Source: Rhodobium orientis
GTDB taxonomy: Bacteria > Pseudomonadota > Alphaproteobacteria > Rhizobiales > Rhodobiaceae
Reading direction: 5' to 3'
Assembly (NCBI RefSeq): GCF_003258835.1
Contig: NZ_NPEV01000002.1
Location: 1 to 64,000, forward strand
Length of the DNA: 64,000 nucleotides
Shown here: positions 1-9,135 of the stretch, piece by piece
Numbering within the stretch: position 1 is the stretch's first letter
Layout of the letters: the number at the start of each line of letters is the position of its first letter
Made by a program: the position numbers and the translations under genes
Notes under the pieces: generated by a model
The model's input: the letters and a program-made list of their open reading frames with translations, nothing else
The model's database searches: none
Told to the model about the DNA's origin: nothing

Positions 1-30
1 CGAAGTCGAAATCCCAGGAGTTTCAAGAAA

Positions 31-1221
31 ATGACAGAGAACCGTGCACTCGCCAACGTGCGGGTCCTTGACCTCACGCGCGTCCTGGCGGGCCCGCTTT
101 GCGGAGCGCTCCTCGCCGACCTCGGCGCCGAGGTCATCAAGGTCGAGCAGCCGGGCTCAGGCGACGACGCGCGCCAGTTCAACCCCTTCGTCAACGGCGA
201 GAGTTCCTACTTCATGAACCTCAACCGGTCGAAGAAGGGGGTAACGCTCAACCTCAAGACCGGCAAGGACATCTTCCTCAAGATGGTCGAAACGTCGGAC
301 GTCGTGATCGAGAACTTCAAGCCCGGCACGATGAAGAAGCTCGGCCTCGACTACGAGGTTCTCAAAGAGCTCAATCCGCGCATCATCTATGTGGCCATCT
401 CCGGTTTCGGACAGCACGGCCCCTACAGCCAGCTTCCCGGCTACGACCTCATCGGCCAGGCGATGAGCGGCCTGATGAGCGTGACGGGCGAGGCGGACGG
501 CGAGCCGCTGCGCGCCGGCGGACCGGTCTGCGACGTCATGGGCGGCATGACCGGCGTGATGGGCGTCCTCGCCGCCCTCAACCATCGCCAGGCCAGCGGC
601 CGCGGCCAGATGATCGACATCTCCCTGCAAGACACGCTGGTGACGAGCATGATGACGCTCAACCAGCACTATCTGGTCGACAACCGCGTGCCGCAGCGCC
701 GCGGCAATTCCTACGAGTCGGCGGCGCCGGCGGATTCCTTCCGCGCCTGCGACGGCTGGTTTGTCATCACCGTCGGCAACGACAAGCTGTGGCGCGTCCT
801 GGTCGACCTCATGGAGATGCCCGAGCTTCTGCAGATGCCGGAGTTCGAGACGAACTTCAAGCGCGTCCAGAACGGCAAGGAGCTGAAGAAGCACATCGAG
901 AAATGGTCGGCCACGCGCAAGGTCGCCGACATCGTCGCGGCGTTGCTCGCCGTCAAGGTCCCGGCCGCCCCCATTCTCGACGTCGGCCAAGTCTGCACGG
1001 ACCCGCACATCGCGGAGGCCCGCGGCATGTTCGTCGAAACCGATCATCCGAAGGCGGGCCCGGTGCGGATCACCAATTCCGCGCTCCGCCTTTCCGAAAC
1101 CGACGCCGTCGTCAGGTCGCCGGCGCCGACCCTCGGCCAGCACAATCAGGAAGTGTACGGGTCGGTTTTCGGGTTCACACCCGAAGAGATCCTCGCATGG
1201 AAAGACCGGCAAATCATCTAA
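31..1221 (+). CDS. Class III (CaiB/BaiF-type) acyl-CoA transferase
   Basis: This 396-residue protein is a family III CoA-transferase, which moves CoA between an acyl-CoA donor and a carboxylic acid through an enzyme-bound anhydride. The N-terminus (VLDLTRVLAGP, then LADLGAEVIKVE) is the standard family signature and the length is typical. The expected catalytic Asp is D168 in GGPVCDVMGG. The ATG at 31 has an AGGAG ribosome site about 10 bases upstream. It is followed after 28 bases by an MFS carrier, so uptake of an organic acid followed by activation to its CoA thioester is plausible. The family assignment is secure; the substrate cannot be read from sequence. Upstream context is cut by the window edge. 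Confidence 0.92.
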   Translation: MTENRALANVRVLDLTRVLAGPLCGALLADLGAEVIKVEQPGSGDDARQFNPFVNGESSYFMNLNRSKKGVTLNLKTGKDIFLKMVETSDVVIENFKPGTMKKLGLDYEVLKELNPRIIYVAISGFGQHGPYSQLPGYDLIGQAMSGLMSVTGEADGEPLRAGGPVCDVMGGMTGVMGVLAALNHRQASGRGQMIDISLQDTLVTSMMTLNQHYLVDNRVPQRRGNSYESAAPADSFRACDGWFVITVGNDKLWRVLVDLMEMPELLQMPEFETNFKRVQNGKELKKHIEKWSATRKVADIVAALLAVKVPAAPILDVGQVCTDPHIAEARGMFVETDHPKAGPVRITNSALRLSETDAVVRSPAPTLGQHNQEVYGSVFGFTPEEILAWKDRQII

Positions 1222-1249
1222 GGGACGCTGCGCGTCCAGGAGAAAGCGC

Positions 1250-2578
1250 ATGTCTACGACACTGACTACCAACGATGCCGCCAGCGCGGAAGTCGCTGTG
1301 CCACCTGCAAAATTCACCTATTCGACCAGGTATGTCGTGACGTCCTTCATCATCGTCACGCTCGGCTGGTGTCTCGTGAACTTCAGCAACACCTTCCAGC
1401 TCGCCGTCCCCGGAATGATGGAGGAAATGCACTATACGTCCACCCAGATCGGCCTGGTTGCCAGTGTCTTTTCGTTCGGCGGGTTCTTCAGTGCCCTCTG
1501 GCTGCCGCTGGTGGCGGACCGGCACGGGCGAAAGATCGGCATGGCGCTGAGCGTCGCCATGGCGGTCGTCTTCAACAGCATGGTCGGTCTGACGCACAGC
1601 ATCGTCGCCCTGCTGCCGCTTCGCTTCCTGTCATCCCACGGACAGACCTGCCAGTGGGGCATCGGCGCGTCGCATCTGTCGGAAATCGCTCCGGCAAGGA
1701 TGCGCGGAACGCTTCTCGGCCTCATGCAGGCCGGCACGCCGCTGGGCTTCTTCATGTGCGCGGCGCTGTTCACCTTCATGATGTCGATGGGCTACTCCTG
1801 GCGCGTATTCTCCATGACGGCGATCGTGGCGGTGCTGATCATCATCCCCATCCTCTTCGTCCTTCAGGAAAGCCAACAGTGGAAGGCCGCCCGCGCAGAA
1901 GTTGAACGCATGAAGGCGCTCGGCAAGCAGACGGTCGAGGACCCGAGCCAGAAGAAGGTCAACATTCGCGAGCTGTTCAAGCCGGCGTACCGCAAGAACA
2001 CGTTCATTGCGATGACCCTCCATTCCCTCGGCGCCTTCTGGGCGTGGGGCAACGTGACGTGGTTCCTCGTCGCCCTGTCCCAGGACTTCGGCATGGACGC
2101 CGTCACGCGCGGTCGGATGAGCATGCTGATGTGGGGCATCGCGGTGTTCAGCTATGCCCTTGCCGGGCGGGTTGGCGATCTCATCGGCCGTCGTGCCGCC
2201 ATGTTGGTGTTCTCGCTGTTGATCATGTGCGGTGCTTCGACGATGTACTTCTCCACCGCGATGGAAGTCCCCAATGTGCAGCTCCTCTACGTTGCCACGG
2301 CTCTGATCGGCGTCGGTGTCGGCCTCCACTCGATCCTGATCGCCTATTCCAGCGAAATCTTCCCCACCCACGTGCGGGCGACCGGAACGAGCATCGCGAT
2401 CGGCATCGGTCGGTTGACCGCCGTTTTCTCGATGATGGGGCTCGGCATTGTCGCCCAGCAGTTCAGCCCCACGACCGCAGAACTGACCGCCGCGATCGGC
2501 GCCCTGCTCATGGTCCCGACCATCTACATTTTCGGAACGGAAACGGCGCGTAGGGAACTGACCGACATCGTCAGCTAG
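1250..2578 (+). CDS. MFS transporter, metabolite:H+ symporter type
   Basis: A 442-residue integral inner-membrane protein with the 12-helix pattern of the major facilitator superfamily. The loop 2-3 motif is visible as PLVADRHGRKIG, and its second-half repeat as GRVGDLIGRRAA. An aggag ribosome site lies close before the ATG at 1250. It follows the CoA-transferase by 28 bases on the same strand and is presumably co-transcribed, so it probably imports the acid that the neighbouring enzymes process. A second MFS gene at 4359 has a similar layout and conserved stretches (the GIGASHLSEI and GAAYVSEI regions), so the two are paralogues within one locus. Substrate is unknown. Confidence 0.9.
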   Translation: MSTTLTTNDAASAEVAVPPAKFTYSTRYVVTSFIIVTLGWCLVNFSNTFQLAVPGMMEEMHYTSTQIGLVASVFSFGGFFSALWLPLVADRHGRKIGMALSVAMAVVFNSMVGLTHSIVALLPLRFLSSHGQTCQWGIGASHLSEIAPARMRGTLLGLMQAGTPLGFFMCAALFTFMMSMGYSWRVFSMTAIVAVLIIIPILFVLQESQQWKAARAEVERMKALGKQTVEDPSQKKVNIRELFKPAYRKNTFIAMTLHSLGAFWAWGNVTWFLVALSQDFGMDAVTRGRMSMLMWGIAVFSYALAGRVGDLIGRRAAMLVFSLLIMCGASTMYFSTAMEVPNVQLLYVATALIGVGVGLHSILIAYSSEIFPTHVRATGTSIAIGIGRLTAVFSMMGLGIVAQQFSPTTAELTAAIGALLMVPTIYIFGTETARRELTDIVS

Positions 2579-2664
2579 AGCGCAAGGAGATACCCACCCT
2601 TCACCAAAACAAACATGGGCCTCAACATCTTCGTTGATGCCGAATAAGAAGCGAGAGCAAGACC

Positions 2665-3069
2665 ATGATCAAGGCAATAGAAGAGCTCGGTCGCAGAATT
2701 AATACCTCCTGCGCTGATACATTCGCCAACCGGTATTTCGGGCGGTTCTTCACAGGAGACATGACGCTCAAATACGACGACGACGCGTTCACCCTGTCGC
2801 TGCACCAGGGCAAGGTCATCGCCATCCAGGCCGGCGTGCCGAATACCGGCATTGATCTCGGCGTGGCCGGCGCGACCAAGGACTGGCGCCAGTTCGCCGA
2901 GCGCAAGAGCCTGACCGTCTCGATCACCAAGATCAATCCCAACAATCTGAGCCTGTTGGGCGCGCCGCTGCGCACCCGCCAGAACTTCAATGCCCTTGCC
3001 TACCTTTGCCGGGTCTTTTCTGAAGTTCTCGAAGAACAAGGCACTGCCGGTAAGAAAGTGGAGGCATAG
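2665..3069 (+). CDS. Small protein, possibly SCP2-like (sterol-carrier fold)
   Basis: A 134-residue soluble protein with no signal peptide or membrane segment. The middle part alternates short strands (MTLKYDDDAFTLSLHQGKV) and a DWRQFAE segment in a way that recalls SCP2-like lipid-binding domains. I recognise no catalytic motif, and the assignment is tentative. The start ATG at 2665 follows a GAGAGCAAGACC stretch. The alpha/beta hydrolase begins 2 bases after its stop codon, so the two are almost certainly translated together and it may assist the hydrolase. A hypothetical protein label would be equally defensible. Confidence 0.6.
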   Translation: MIKAIEELGRRINTSCADTFANRYFGRFFTGDMTLKYDDDAFTLSLHQGKVIAIQAGVPNTGIDLGVAGATKDWRQFAERKSLTVSITKINPNNLSLLGAPLRTRQNFNALAYLCRVFSEVLEEQGTAGKKVEA

Positions 3070-3071
3070 AA

Positions 3072-3878
3072 ATGGCTATCACGGGTTTCTATAAAACCGT
3101 CAAAGGCATCAAGACCTACTTCGAGATGAACGACGGTCCCGCCGACGGCAAGCACACCATCATCTGCCTGCACACGGCGGGGCGGGAAAACCGCCAGTAC
3201 CACGGCATGTTCGAGCTGCTGGAAGACAAGTACAAGATGTATTCCTTCGACATGCCGGCACACGGCAAGAGCTGGCCGCTTCCCGGCAACAAGGTCGTCG
3301 ACAACTACCGCGACTACGGCGATTTCGTCTGGGCGGTCGCCGAAGCGCTGGAGATCGAAAAGCCGATCATCATCGGCTGCTCGATGGGCGGCAACATCGT
3401 CTACTACATCGCCCAGAACTATCCGGTCGGCGCGATCCTGTCGATGCAGGGTGCGGACTACACGCCGACGATCGATGCCTCGATCCTGGAACTGCTCAAC
3501 CACCCCTATGTCAGCGCCCAGCACTCCCACGTGGAGTTCTCCGAGTGCCTGATCGGCCGGGCCTGTCCCCAGGAAGCGCGCGACTTCATCATGTGGGGCG
3601 TCGCCCAGGAGATCAGCGTCACCAAGCAGGGCGACCTTTCCCAGTACAACGGCTTCGACGTCCGCGGCACCATGGACAAGATCACCTGTCCCGTCCTCGT
3701 CGTGCACGGTGTCGACGATGCCATCGTCACCGAGAAGATGGTCGAGGAGACCATGTCGCGGTTGGTCAATGCGGAACGGGTCGTCTACAAGCCCGTCGCC
3801 GACTACGGCCACTTCCTGGCCGTCGAAAACCCGCAGGTCGTCGCCGAGCATCTCGATGAGTTCCTGACGTCGATCTGA
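3072..3878 (+). CDS. Alpha/beta-fold hydrolase
   Basis: A 268-residue cytoplasmic alpha/beta hydrolase. The nucleophile elbow is GCSMGG with Ser104, the acid is Asp215 or Asp216 in HGVDDA, and His247 is in YGHF. Spacing and length fit the family of esterases and C-C bond hydrolases, but not a specific member. GAGGCATAGAA precedes the ATG at 3072, overlapping the end of the small upstream gene, which suggests coupling. It is the last gene before a strong hairpin at 3887-3925, so the block 31-3878 looks like one transcription unit. A ring-cleavage or ester hydrolysis step in organic acid catabolism is plausible but not shown. Confidence 0.88.
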   Translation: MAITGFYKTVKGIKTYFEMNDGPADGKHTIICLHTAGRENRQYHGMFELLEDKYKMYSFDMPAHGKSWPLPGNKVVDNYRDYGDFVWAVAEALEIEKPIIIGCSMGGNIVYYIAQNYPVGAILSMQGADYTPTIDASILELLNHPYVSAQHSHVEFSECLIGRACPQEARDFIMWGVAQEISVTKQGDLSQYNGFDVRGTMDKITCPVLVVHGVDDAIVTEKMVEETMSRLVNAERVVYKPVADYGHFLAVENPQVVAEHLDEFLTSI

Positions 3879-3886
3879 GCCGGCGC

Positions 3887-3925
3887 TCCGGACGGCGCGC
3901 GCCCCTCCTCCGCGCGCCTTCCGGA
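3887..3925 (+). terminator. GC-rich hairpin after the hydrolase gene
   Basis: Nine bases after the hydrolase stop, TCCGGA (3887-3892) and GGCGCGCG (3894-3901) pair with CGCGCGCC (3911-3918) and TCCGGA (3920-3925). One C-T mismatch interrupts the stem and the loop is 9 bases. No T-tract follows, so this is a terminator-like or mRNA-stabilising hairpin rather than a textbook intrinsic terminator. Confidence 0.5.
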
Positions 3926-4358
3926 AGTGGACGCCGGTACCCGGGCAAGCACACCTGCCGAGACACGTGGCCGGGGCACGTCGAGCGACCTCCAGCGAAC
4001 GAGGCGTGCTCTGGCCAAGCCAATCGACGATTGCGGCCTTGCCCCGATCGTGGGCCGGCGCGGCGGTGGCCCGCGCCAGCCAACGGAGCACGCTCATCGG
4101 GCCCGGCAGCATTTTCCGGACAAGAAGGTGCGTCGGGACACCGAGATGGGCCACGTCGCCGGCGCTTGACTGAGCCCCGGCATGCCGCAGCGCGTGATGG
4201 GCGCACATCCGACCCGAATTCCCATCCTGCCCACAACCTGACGCCGACAAGATGCGCCGGCGCCCAAGAGCGATCACCATCTCCACCTGGCTCCACCGGC
4301 GGGGATGTCTCCCAAGAGAAACAAATGGAAGAATAATTCCGCAAAGGGAGTAAGTTAA
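3926..4358. other. Intergenic region between catabolic blocks
   Basis: No convincing gene is present. Short open frames exist but have no ribosome site and read as high-GC noise. The last 60 bases turn AT-richer and end in AAAGGGAG about 9 bases before the ATG at 4359, which is a good ribosome site. A promoter for the second MFS gene must lie here or upstream, but I could not find a clear sigma-70 or sigma-54 match. Confidence 0.5.
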
Positions 4359-5645
4359 ATGAGCTCTATGGCAAAAAAAGTACTGTTTTTTGTATTTGTC
4401 GCATGGGTCATAGATGCGGCCGACAGTACGATCTATTCCCTGACACTTCCGATGATCAAAGAGGAATTTGGTCTCGATCTCAAGACCATGGGCCTGGTGG
4501 CGTCGGTCTTTCTTGCCGGAACCGTGCTCGGGTCGCTTGTGCTGCCCCTCCTCGCGGACCGCAAGGGCCGCCGCATCGGCATGACCACGTGCGTCGGCCT
4601 GTTTTCACTTGCGACCTGCGCCGTCGGCATGTCGGGCAGCGTCGTCACGATGGCGATCGGGCGTTTTTTCACGGGCTGCGGCACGGGTGCCGAATGGCCG
4701 ATCGGCGCGGCCTATGTCTCGGAAATCGTCTCGCCGAAGAAACGCGGCTGGGCGATGGGCATCATGCAGTCAGGCTACCCGGTCGGCTTCTTTCTGGCCG
4801 GGCTTGTGTTCCTGATCTTCGAAAGCTGGTTCGATCTCGGCTGGCGCGCCTGCTACTTCGTCCTGGTCATTCCCGGGCTGGCGATCTGCATTCCCATCCT
4901 GACCATGCTGAAGGAAAGCCCGACCTGGCTCAAAACCAACGAAGAACGCCGAAACGCCAAGGTGACCGCGGCGGCGAAACCGCACCGCACGGGGTATGGC
5001 GAACTGTTCACGCCGAAATACCTCAAGAGCACGTTCATCGCGACCGTGCTGCACATGTTCGGAGCGATGTATGCTTATGGCATCGTCGTCTGGCTTCCCG
5101 GGGCGCTGGCGATCGATTTCGCCTTCGACAATGAGCAGGTGTCCTATTTCACGCTCGTCTCCTGGGCCGTCGGTACGGTCGGCTATCTCCTCGCCGGACG
5201 TATGGCCGACCTCTACGGGCGCAAGATCGTCCTCACCGCCTACATGCTCATCGGCCTGTTCGCAGTCCTCATGTTGAACTACATGCTGTACAGCGAGAAC
5301 CACAGCGCCATCCTGATGTATGTCGTTGGCTGCTTTATTGGAATAAGTGTCGGCGTTACCGTTCTCTACATCACCTATTCCAGCGAAATCTATGTCGATG
5401 AAGTCCGGACGATCGGCCTCGGTTTTTCCGTGGCCCTCGGCAAGGTCGCGGCCGTCATCACGCCGACGCTGCTCGGCATCATCGCCGAGTTCACCTCCGT
5501 GTCGGCATCTCTCCTGGTTGCGACCGGGCTCGGCATGCTGATGATCCCGGTCATTTTCTTTGGTCCGGAAACAGCCGGCAAGGGTCTCCACGAAATCGAT
5601 GTCGCATCGGCGGCTGCCGGACCCCGGGAAACCGAAACCCGGTGA
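4359..5645 (+). CDS. MFS transporter (second of the locus)
   Basis: A 428-residue MFS carrier with about 12 membrane helices. The N-terminal half carries LPLLADRKGRRIG and the C-terminal half GRMADLYGRKIV, the paired cytoplasmic-loop motifs of the superfamily. AAAGGGAG precedes the ATG at 4359. It shares layout and several short motifs with the carrier at 1250, so these are paralogues in one locus, perhaps for related substrates or for uptake and efflux. The next gene, an enolase-superfamily enzyme, starts about 30 bases downstream, so co-transcription is likely. The substrate is probably an organic acid, inferred only from neighbours. Confidence 0.9.
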   Translation: MSSMAKKVLFFVFVAWVIDAADSTIYSLTLPMIKEEFGLDLKTMGLVASVFLAGTVLGSLVLPLLADRKGRRIGMTTCVGLFSLATCAVGMSGSVVTMAIGRFFTGCGTGAEWPIGAAYVSEIVSPKKRGWAMGIMQSGYPVGFFLAGLVFLIFESWFDLGWRACYFVLVIPGLAICIPILTMLKESPTWLKTNEERRNAKVTAAAKPHRTGYGELFTPKYLKSTFIATVLHMFGAMYAYGIVVWLPGALAIDFAFDNEQVSYFTLVSWAVGTVGYLLAGRMADLYGRKIVLTAYMLIGLFAVLMLNYMLYSENHSAILMYVVGCFIGISVGVTVLYITYSSEIYVDEVRTIGLGFSVALGKVAAVITPTLLGIIAEFTSVSASLLVATGLGMLMIPVIFFGPETAGKGLHEIDVASAAAGPRETETR

Positions 5646-5674
5646 CTTCCGAAGAAAAAAAGAAGGTCGAAAAG

Positions 5675-6772
5675 ATGATTATTACGAATATCGAAGTTAT
5701 CCCGTTCAAGATCCCCAACAAGCGGGTGGTGGTCTGGGCGGCGGGGTCGCTGCCGGCGGCCGAACACCTGATCGTCAAGATCGTCGCCGAGGACGGAACC
5801 TTCGGGCTTTCGGAGGCAATTCCCCGGCCGATGATCTACGGCGAGACCCAGGCGGGCATGTATCACGCCCTCACCGAACACCTGAAGCCGATGGTCGTCG
5901 GGCAGGACTCCTTCAATTTCCAGGCGATCTGGGAGAAGTTCGAATACATGCCCTGGAACCTGGCGGCAAAGGGCGCCATCGACGTCGCGCTCCACGATCT
6001 GAACGCCAGGCTGCTCAACGTCTCGGTGGCCGAATTCCTCGGCGGCCCCTACCGCACCAAGGTGCCGCTTTGCTGGCAGATCGGGTTCGGTCCCGTCGAC
6101 GAAATGATCGCGGAGATGAAGGCCAAGGTCGACGAAGGCTATCGCGCGTTCAAGGTCAAGGGCGGCCCGCATCCGGACGAGGACATCGCTGTCTTGAGGG
6201 AAATGCGGGCGAACAGCCCGGCCGGTACCCGCCTCTACATCGACGCCAACATGGCCTATGGCCGCCAGGATGCACTCCGCGTGATGCGGGCGCTGGAAGG
6301 CGTCATCGATTGCCTGGAAGAGCCGATGGCCGCCTCAGACGATGCCGGCCGCAAGGACCTGGCGGCGCGGGTCGACGTGCCGATCCTCAGCGACGAAAGC
6401 AGCTTCACCGTCGCCGACGTCTATCGCCAGATCCGGCTCGGTGCGATCGGACAGGTCGGCATCAAGATCCCGCGCACCGGCTTCACCCTGTCGCGAAAGA
6501 TCGTGCACCTGGCCGAATGCGCCAACATCCCGGTGCAGGTCAGCCTGCAGGCGGAATGCGATTTCGGCACCGCCGCCGGCCTGCAGTTCGCCTGTGCGTT
6601 CCGGCAGGTCAGCCTGCCCTGTGAACTCACCTACTATGTCGACAACATGGGCGACAGCCTGCTGAGGGTCCCCCTCGTCATCGAGGACGGACACATGCAC
6701 CTTCCGAAGGGACCGGGCATGGGCGTCGATCTGGACTGGGAAAAGGTGGACCGGTACGCCATTTCGATCTGA
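5675..6772 (+). CDS. Enolase-superfamily enzyme (MLE/mandelate racemase type)
   Basis: A 365-residue member of the muconate lactonizing enzyme/mandelate racemase subgroup, which abstracts a proton alpha to a carboxylate using Mg2+. The KxK motif is FKVKGG (K160, K162). The carboxylate metal ligands appear as D190 in IDANMAY, E215/E216 in CLEEP and D239/E240 in LSDES. An earlier in-frame GTG exists at 5642, but the ATG at 5675 has AGAAGG 8 bases before it and begins the conserved N-terminal strand (MIITNIEVIPFKIP). Cycloisomerase, racemase and acid-sugar dehydratase activities cannot be separated from sequence alone. A strong hairpin follows the gene. Confidence 0.88.
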   Translation: MIITNIEVIPFKIPNKRVVVWAAGSLPAAEHLIVKIVAEDGTFGLSEAIPRPMIYGETQAGMYHALTEHLKPMVVGQDSFNFQAIWEKFEYMPWNLAAKGAIDVALHDLNARLLNVSVAEFLGGPYRTKVPLCWQIGFGPVDEMIAEMKAKVDEGYRAFKVKGGPHPDEDIAVLREMRANSPAGTRLYIDANMAYGRQDALRVMRALEGVIDCLEEPMAASDDAGRKDLAARVDVPILSDESSFTVADVYRQIRLGAIGQVGIKIPRTGFTLSRKIVHLAECANIPVQVSLQAECDFGTAAGLQFACAFRQVSLPCELTYYVDNMGDSLLRVPLVIEDGHMHLPKGPGMGVDLDWEKVDRYAISI

Positions 6773-6783
6773 TCCGGCCGAAG

Positions 6784-6837
6784 GCAAGGGGCCTGCCGCG
6801 GCGGAACGTCGGCTCCCCGTCGCGGCGGGCCTCTTGC
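6784..6837 (+). terminator. Long hairpin downstream of the enolase-superfamily gene
   Basis: Twelve bases after the stop codon, the arm 6784-6803 pairs with 6818-6837 over 20 uninterrupted base pairs, three of them G-U, with a 14-base loop. It is very stable but has no following T-tract. It most likely ends or protects the transcript of the MFS/enolase-superfamily block. Confidence 0.55.
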
Positions 6838-7200
6838 GCCATCGACACGGGCCGCAAAAGCTTGTCGATGCCCCGCCGCCGATCGTGCCGGGGCATCGAA
6901 ACAGACGGCTTCCAGCGATGCCGCCGCCGTCACGCAGGCCGGAATCCGCAGTCAGCAGAAAGATTAGGTTGTAATAAAAGGCAGGGCCTATCGAATTGGT
7001 ATACGCAATTCTTCCTTCCGTGTCCGTTTCTTTTTCGAATTCGTTCGTGATGGCCTGTAGTAAATTGCCGCTGCCGGCAGAGCCCGACTTGTCCCTTACT
7101 GCGATGGGGCTTAGGGTGCCCCCGACCCAGCGCCGTGTATGATCGTGCGTGCAAGACGCGCCGGCGTATCGTGCCGGGATCCGCAGTATTGAGGGCGACA
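6838..7200. promoter_or_regulatory. Upstream region of the sigma-54 activator, with a small dyad
   Basis: No gene is seen in this stretch. It is AT-richer than its surroundings around 6960-7060. It holds a dyad at 6993-7011, GAATTG then a 7-base spacer containing GTATAC then CAATTC. Such a GTATAC-centred dyad resembles GntR-family operators, but no GntR-type regulator is encoded in the window. The ribosome site of the activator is GAGGG about 6 bases before 7201. Confidence 0.3.
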
Positions 7201-9135
7201 ATGGAAAAGATCCGCCATGAAACGCTTGGCGATGCCATAAACATCGCGCTCATTCAGACCAGGGACGATATCGGCAAGACGTTTGAATCGATCGCCAGGG
7301 ATTGCGGCGTTCACCCGCACAGTTTCGTCGCCGACTTTGCCGCTATTCCCGATCTGGCCCGCAAGATCGAGCCGCAGGTGGACGCCGTGCTGTGCCGGCC
7401 GGGCACCGCGGAGCACGCCGCCAGCGCCGTCGGCATCCCGGTCATTGCCATCCCGGTCACGTCGTTCGACCTGGTCTGCGCGCTCTATCATCTCAACGCT
7501 CCGTTTCGCCGCGCGGCGGTCTTTTGCTACCGCAAGAAGTTCTCCGGCGTCGACGTCATCGAGAAACTGTTCCAGTGCGAGGTCATTCAGTATTTCTTCT
7601 GGGATATCGAGGAAATCCCGGGGCTCGTCGACGATGCGGCCAGGATCGGCGTCGATTTCTGTTTCGGCGGCGGCGTCACTTCCGCCCACGCCCAGAAGGT
7701 CGGACTGCGCACCGTCAAGATCACGCCGAACGAGGATTCGATCTTCCGGTCGGTGCACGAGGCCCTGCACGCCATCAAGGTCCGGCGGCGCGAGCGCAGC
7801 CAGGCCGCGCGCCTGGAAATGGTCTTCGATTCCATCTCCGAGGGCATCGTCGTCACCGACACCGAGAAGAACGTCGTCATCTACAACGGCACGGCCGCCA
7901 AGATCTGCAAAACAGGGGACGCGGACGTCATCGGCCGGAATGTCTGCGACATCGTCCGCGATCCCGGCATCGCCATGACCTTCAAGGCCGAGGAGAAGGA
8001 GCCGAGCTACCTGAAGAAGATCCAGGACAACACCTATGCCATCCGGCAAAAGCCCGTGGTGCTGGACCAGAACCGGATCGGAACCGTCTATTCGTTCGAG
8101 GACATCACCACCATCCAGCATCTGGAAGCGTTGATCCGCAACCAGTTGCGCAGCAAAGGCCTGGTCCCGCGCTACCGCTTCGACGACATCCTGTCGCAAA
8201 ACCCGCAGATGAACCGGTGCAAGGACCTGGCGAAACGCTACGCCCGCGCCGCCGCCTCCGTCGTCATCGAGGGGGAATCGGGTACCGGCAAGGAAATGTT
8301 CGCCCAGAGCATGCACCTGGCCAGCAACCGCGCGACGGGCCCCTTCGTTGCCGTCAACTGCGCGGCCATCCCCGAAACGCTTCTGGAGAGCGAGCTGTTC
8401 GGCTATGAGGGCGGCGCATTCACCGGCGCCAGGAAGGAAGGCAAGCCCGGCCTGTTCGAGGAGGCGCACCAGGGCACCATTTTCCTGGACGAGATCGGCG
8501 AAGTGCCGGCCGCGCTGCAGGCGCGCCTGTTGCGCGTCCTGCAGGAGCGCGAGGTCCGCCGCGTCGGCAGCAACCGCGTCGTTGCCGTCGACATTCGGAT
8601 CATCAGCGCGACCAACAAGAACCTTCTGCAAAAGGTCCAGGAAGGCACCTTCCGGGACGACCTCTACTACCGCCTCAACGTCTTGAACCTGAAAATACCG
8701 CCCTTGCGCGAACGCAAGGAGGACATCTCGTTGATTGCCGAGAAGCTGCTGACGCTGTTCGGCATGCAGGTCACGCCCGAGATCATGGTCGCCATCGCGC
8801 CGGCTCTGACCGCCTATGACTGGCCCGGCAACATCCGCGAGCTCACCAACATCCTGGAGCGGATGTCGCTTCTGATCGACAATGCGAGCGCGCCGTCCGA
8901 ATGGGCCGGGTTGCTGGAACAGATGCTGCAGGTCTCGGGCAATGACGACCCGCAGGTAATGACGCTGTCCGTCGACATGAATTGCGGCCTGAAGGATCTG
9001 GTCCGCGAGGTGGAGCGCAAGGTCGTCGGCGAAATGCTGGTCAGAAACAACAACGACCTAGCCGCGGTGGCCGCCCAGTTGAAGATCGGCCGCACCTCGG
9101 TCTGGCGCAAGGTGCGCAGCGAGACGACCCATTAG
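7201..9135 (+). CDS. PrpR-type sigma-54-dependent transcriptional activator
   Basis: A 644-residue enhancer-binding protein. The N-terminal ~190 residues match the PrpR_N sensory fold that binds small ligands. A PAS-like segment follows (about 205-310, LEMVFDSISEGIVVTDTEKN), then the AAA+ domain with Walker A GESGTGKE (358-365) and the sigma-54 contact loop GAFTGA (405-410), and a Fis-type helix-turn-helix at the C-terminus (LAAVAAQLKIGRTSVWRKV). An earlier in-frame start at 7135 is possible, but the ATG at 7201 has GAGGG before it and begins the conserved domain. The likely target is the sigma-54 promoter at 9368-9383 just downstream. The ligand is unknown; members sense 2-methylcitrate or other organic acids. 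Confidence 0.92.
   Translation: MEKIRHETLGDAINIALIQTRDDIGKTFESIARDCGVHPHSFVADFAAIPDLARKIEPQVDAVLCRPGTAEHAASAVGIPVIAIPVTSFDLVCALYHLNAPFRRAAVFCYRKKFSGVDVIEKLFQCEVIQYFFWDIEEIPGLVDDAARIGVDFCFGGGVTSAHAQKVGLRTVKITPNEDSIFRSVHEALHAIKVRRRERSQAARLEMVFDSISEGIVVTDTEKNVVIYNGTAAKICKTGDADVIGRNVCDIVRDPGIAMTFKAEEKEPSYLKKIQDNTYAIRQKPVVLDQNRIGTVYSFEDITTIQHLEALIRNQLRSKGLVPRYRFDDILSQNPQMNRCKDLAKRYARAAASVVIEGESGTGKEMFAQSMHLASNRATGPFVAVNCAAIPETLLESELFGYEGGAFTGARKEGKPGLFEEAHQGTIFLDEIGEVPAALQARLLRVLQEREVRRVGSNRVVAVDIRIISATNKNLLQKVQEGTFRDDLYYRLNVLNLKIPPLRERKEDISLIAEKLLTLFGMQVTPEIMVAIAPALTAYDWPGNIRELTNILERMSLLIDNASAPSEWAGLLEQMLQVSGNDDPQVMTLSVDMNCGLKDLVREVERKVVGEMLVRNNNDLAAVAAQLKIGRTSVWRKVRSETTH

Noticed and set aside
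2615-2647. Ten-codon open frame upstream of the small SCP2-like gene, possible leader peptide
   Set aside because: It has no ribosome site at normal distance, no attenuator-like hairpin after it and no codon bias pointing to regulation.
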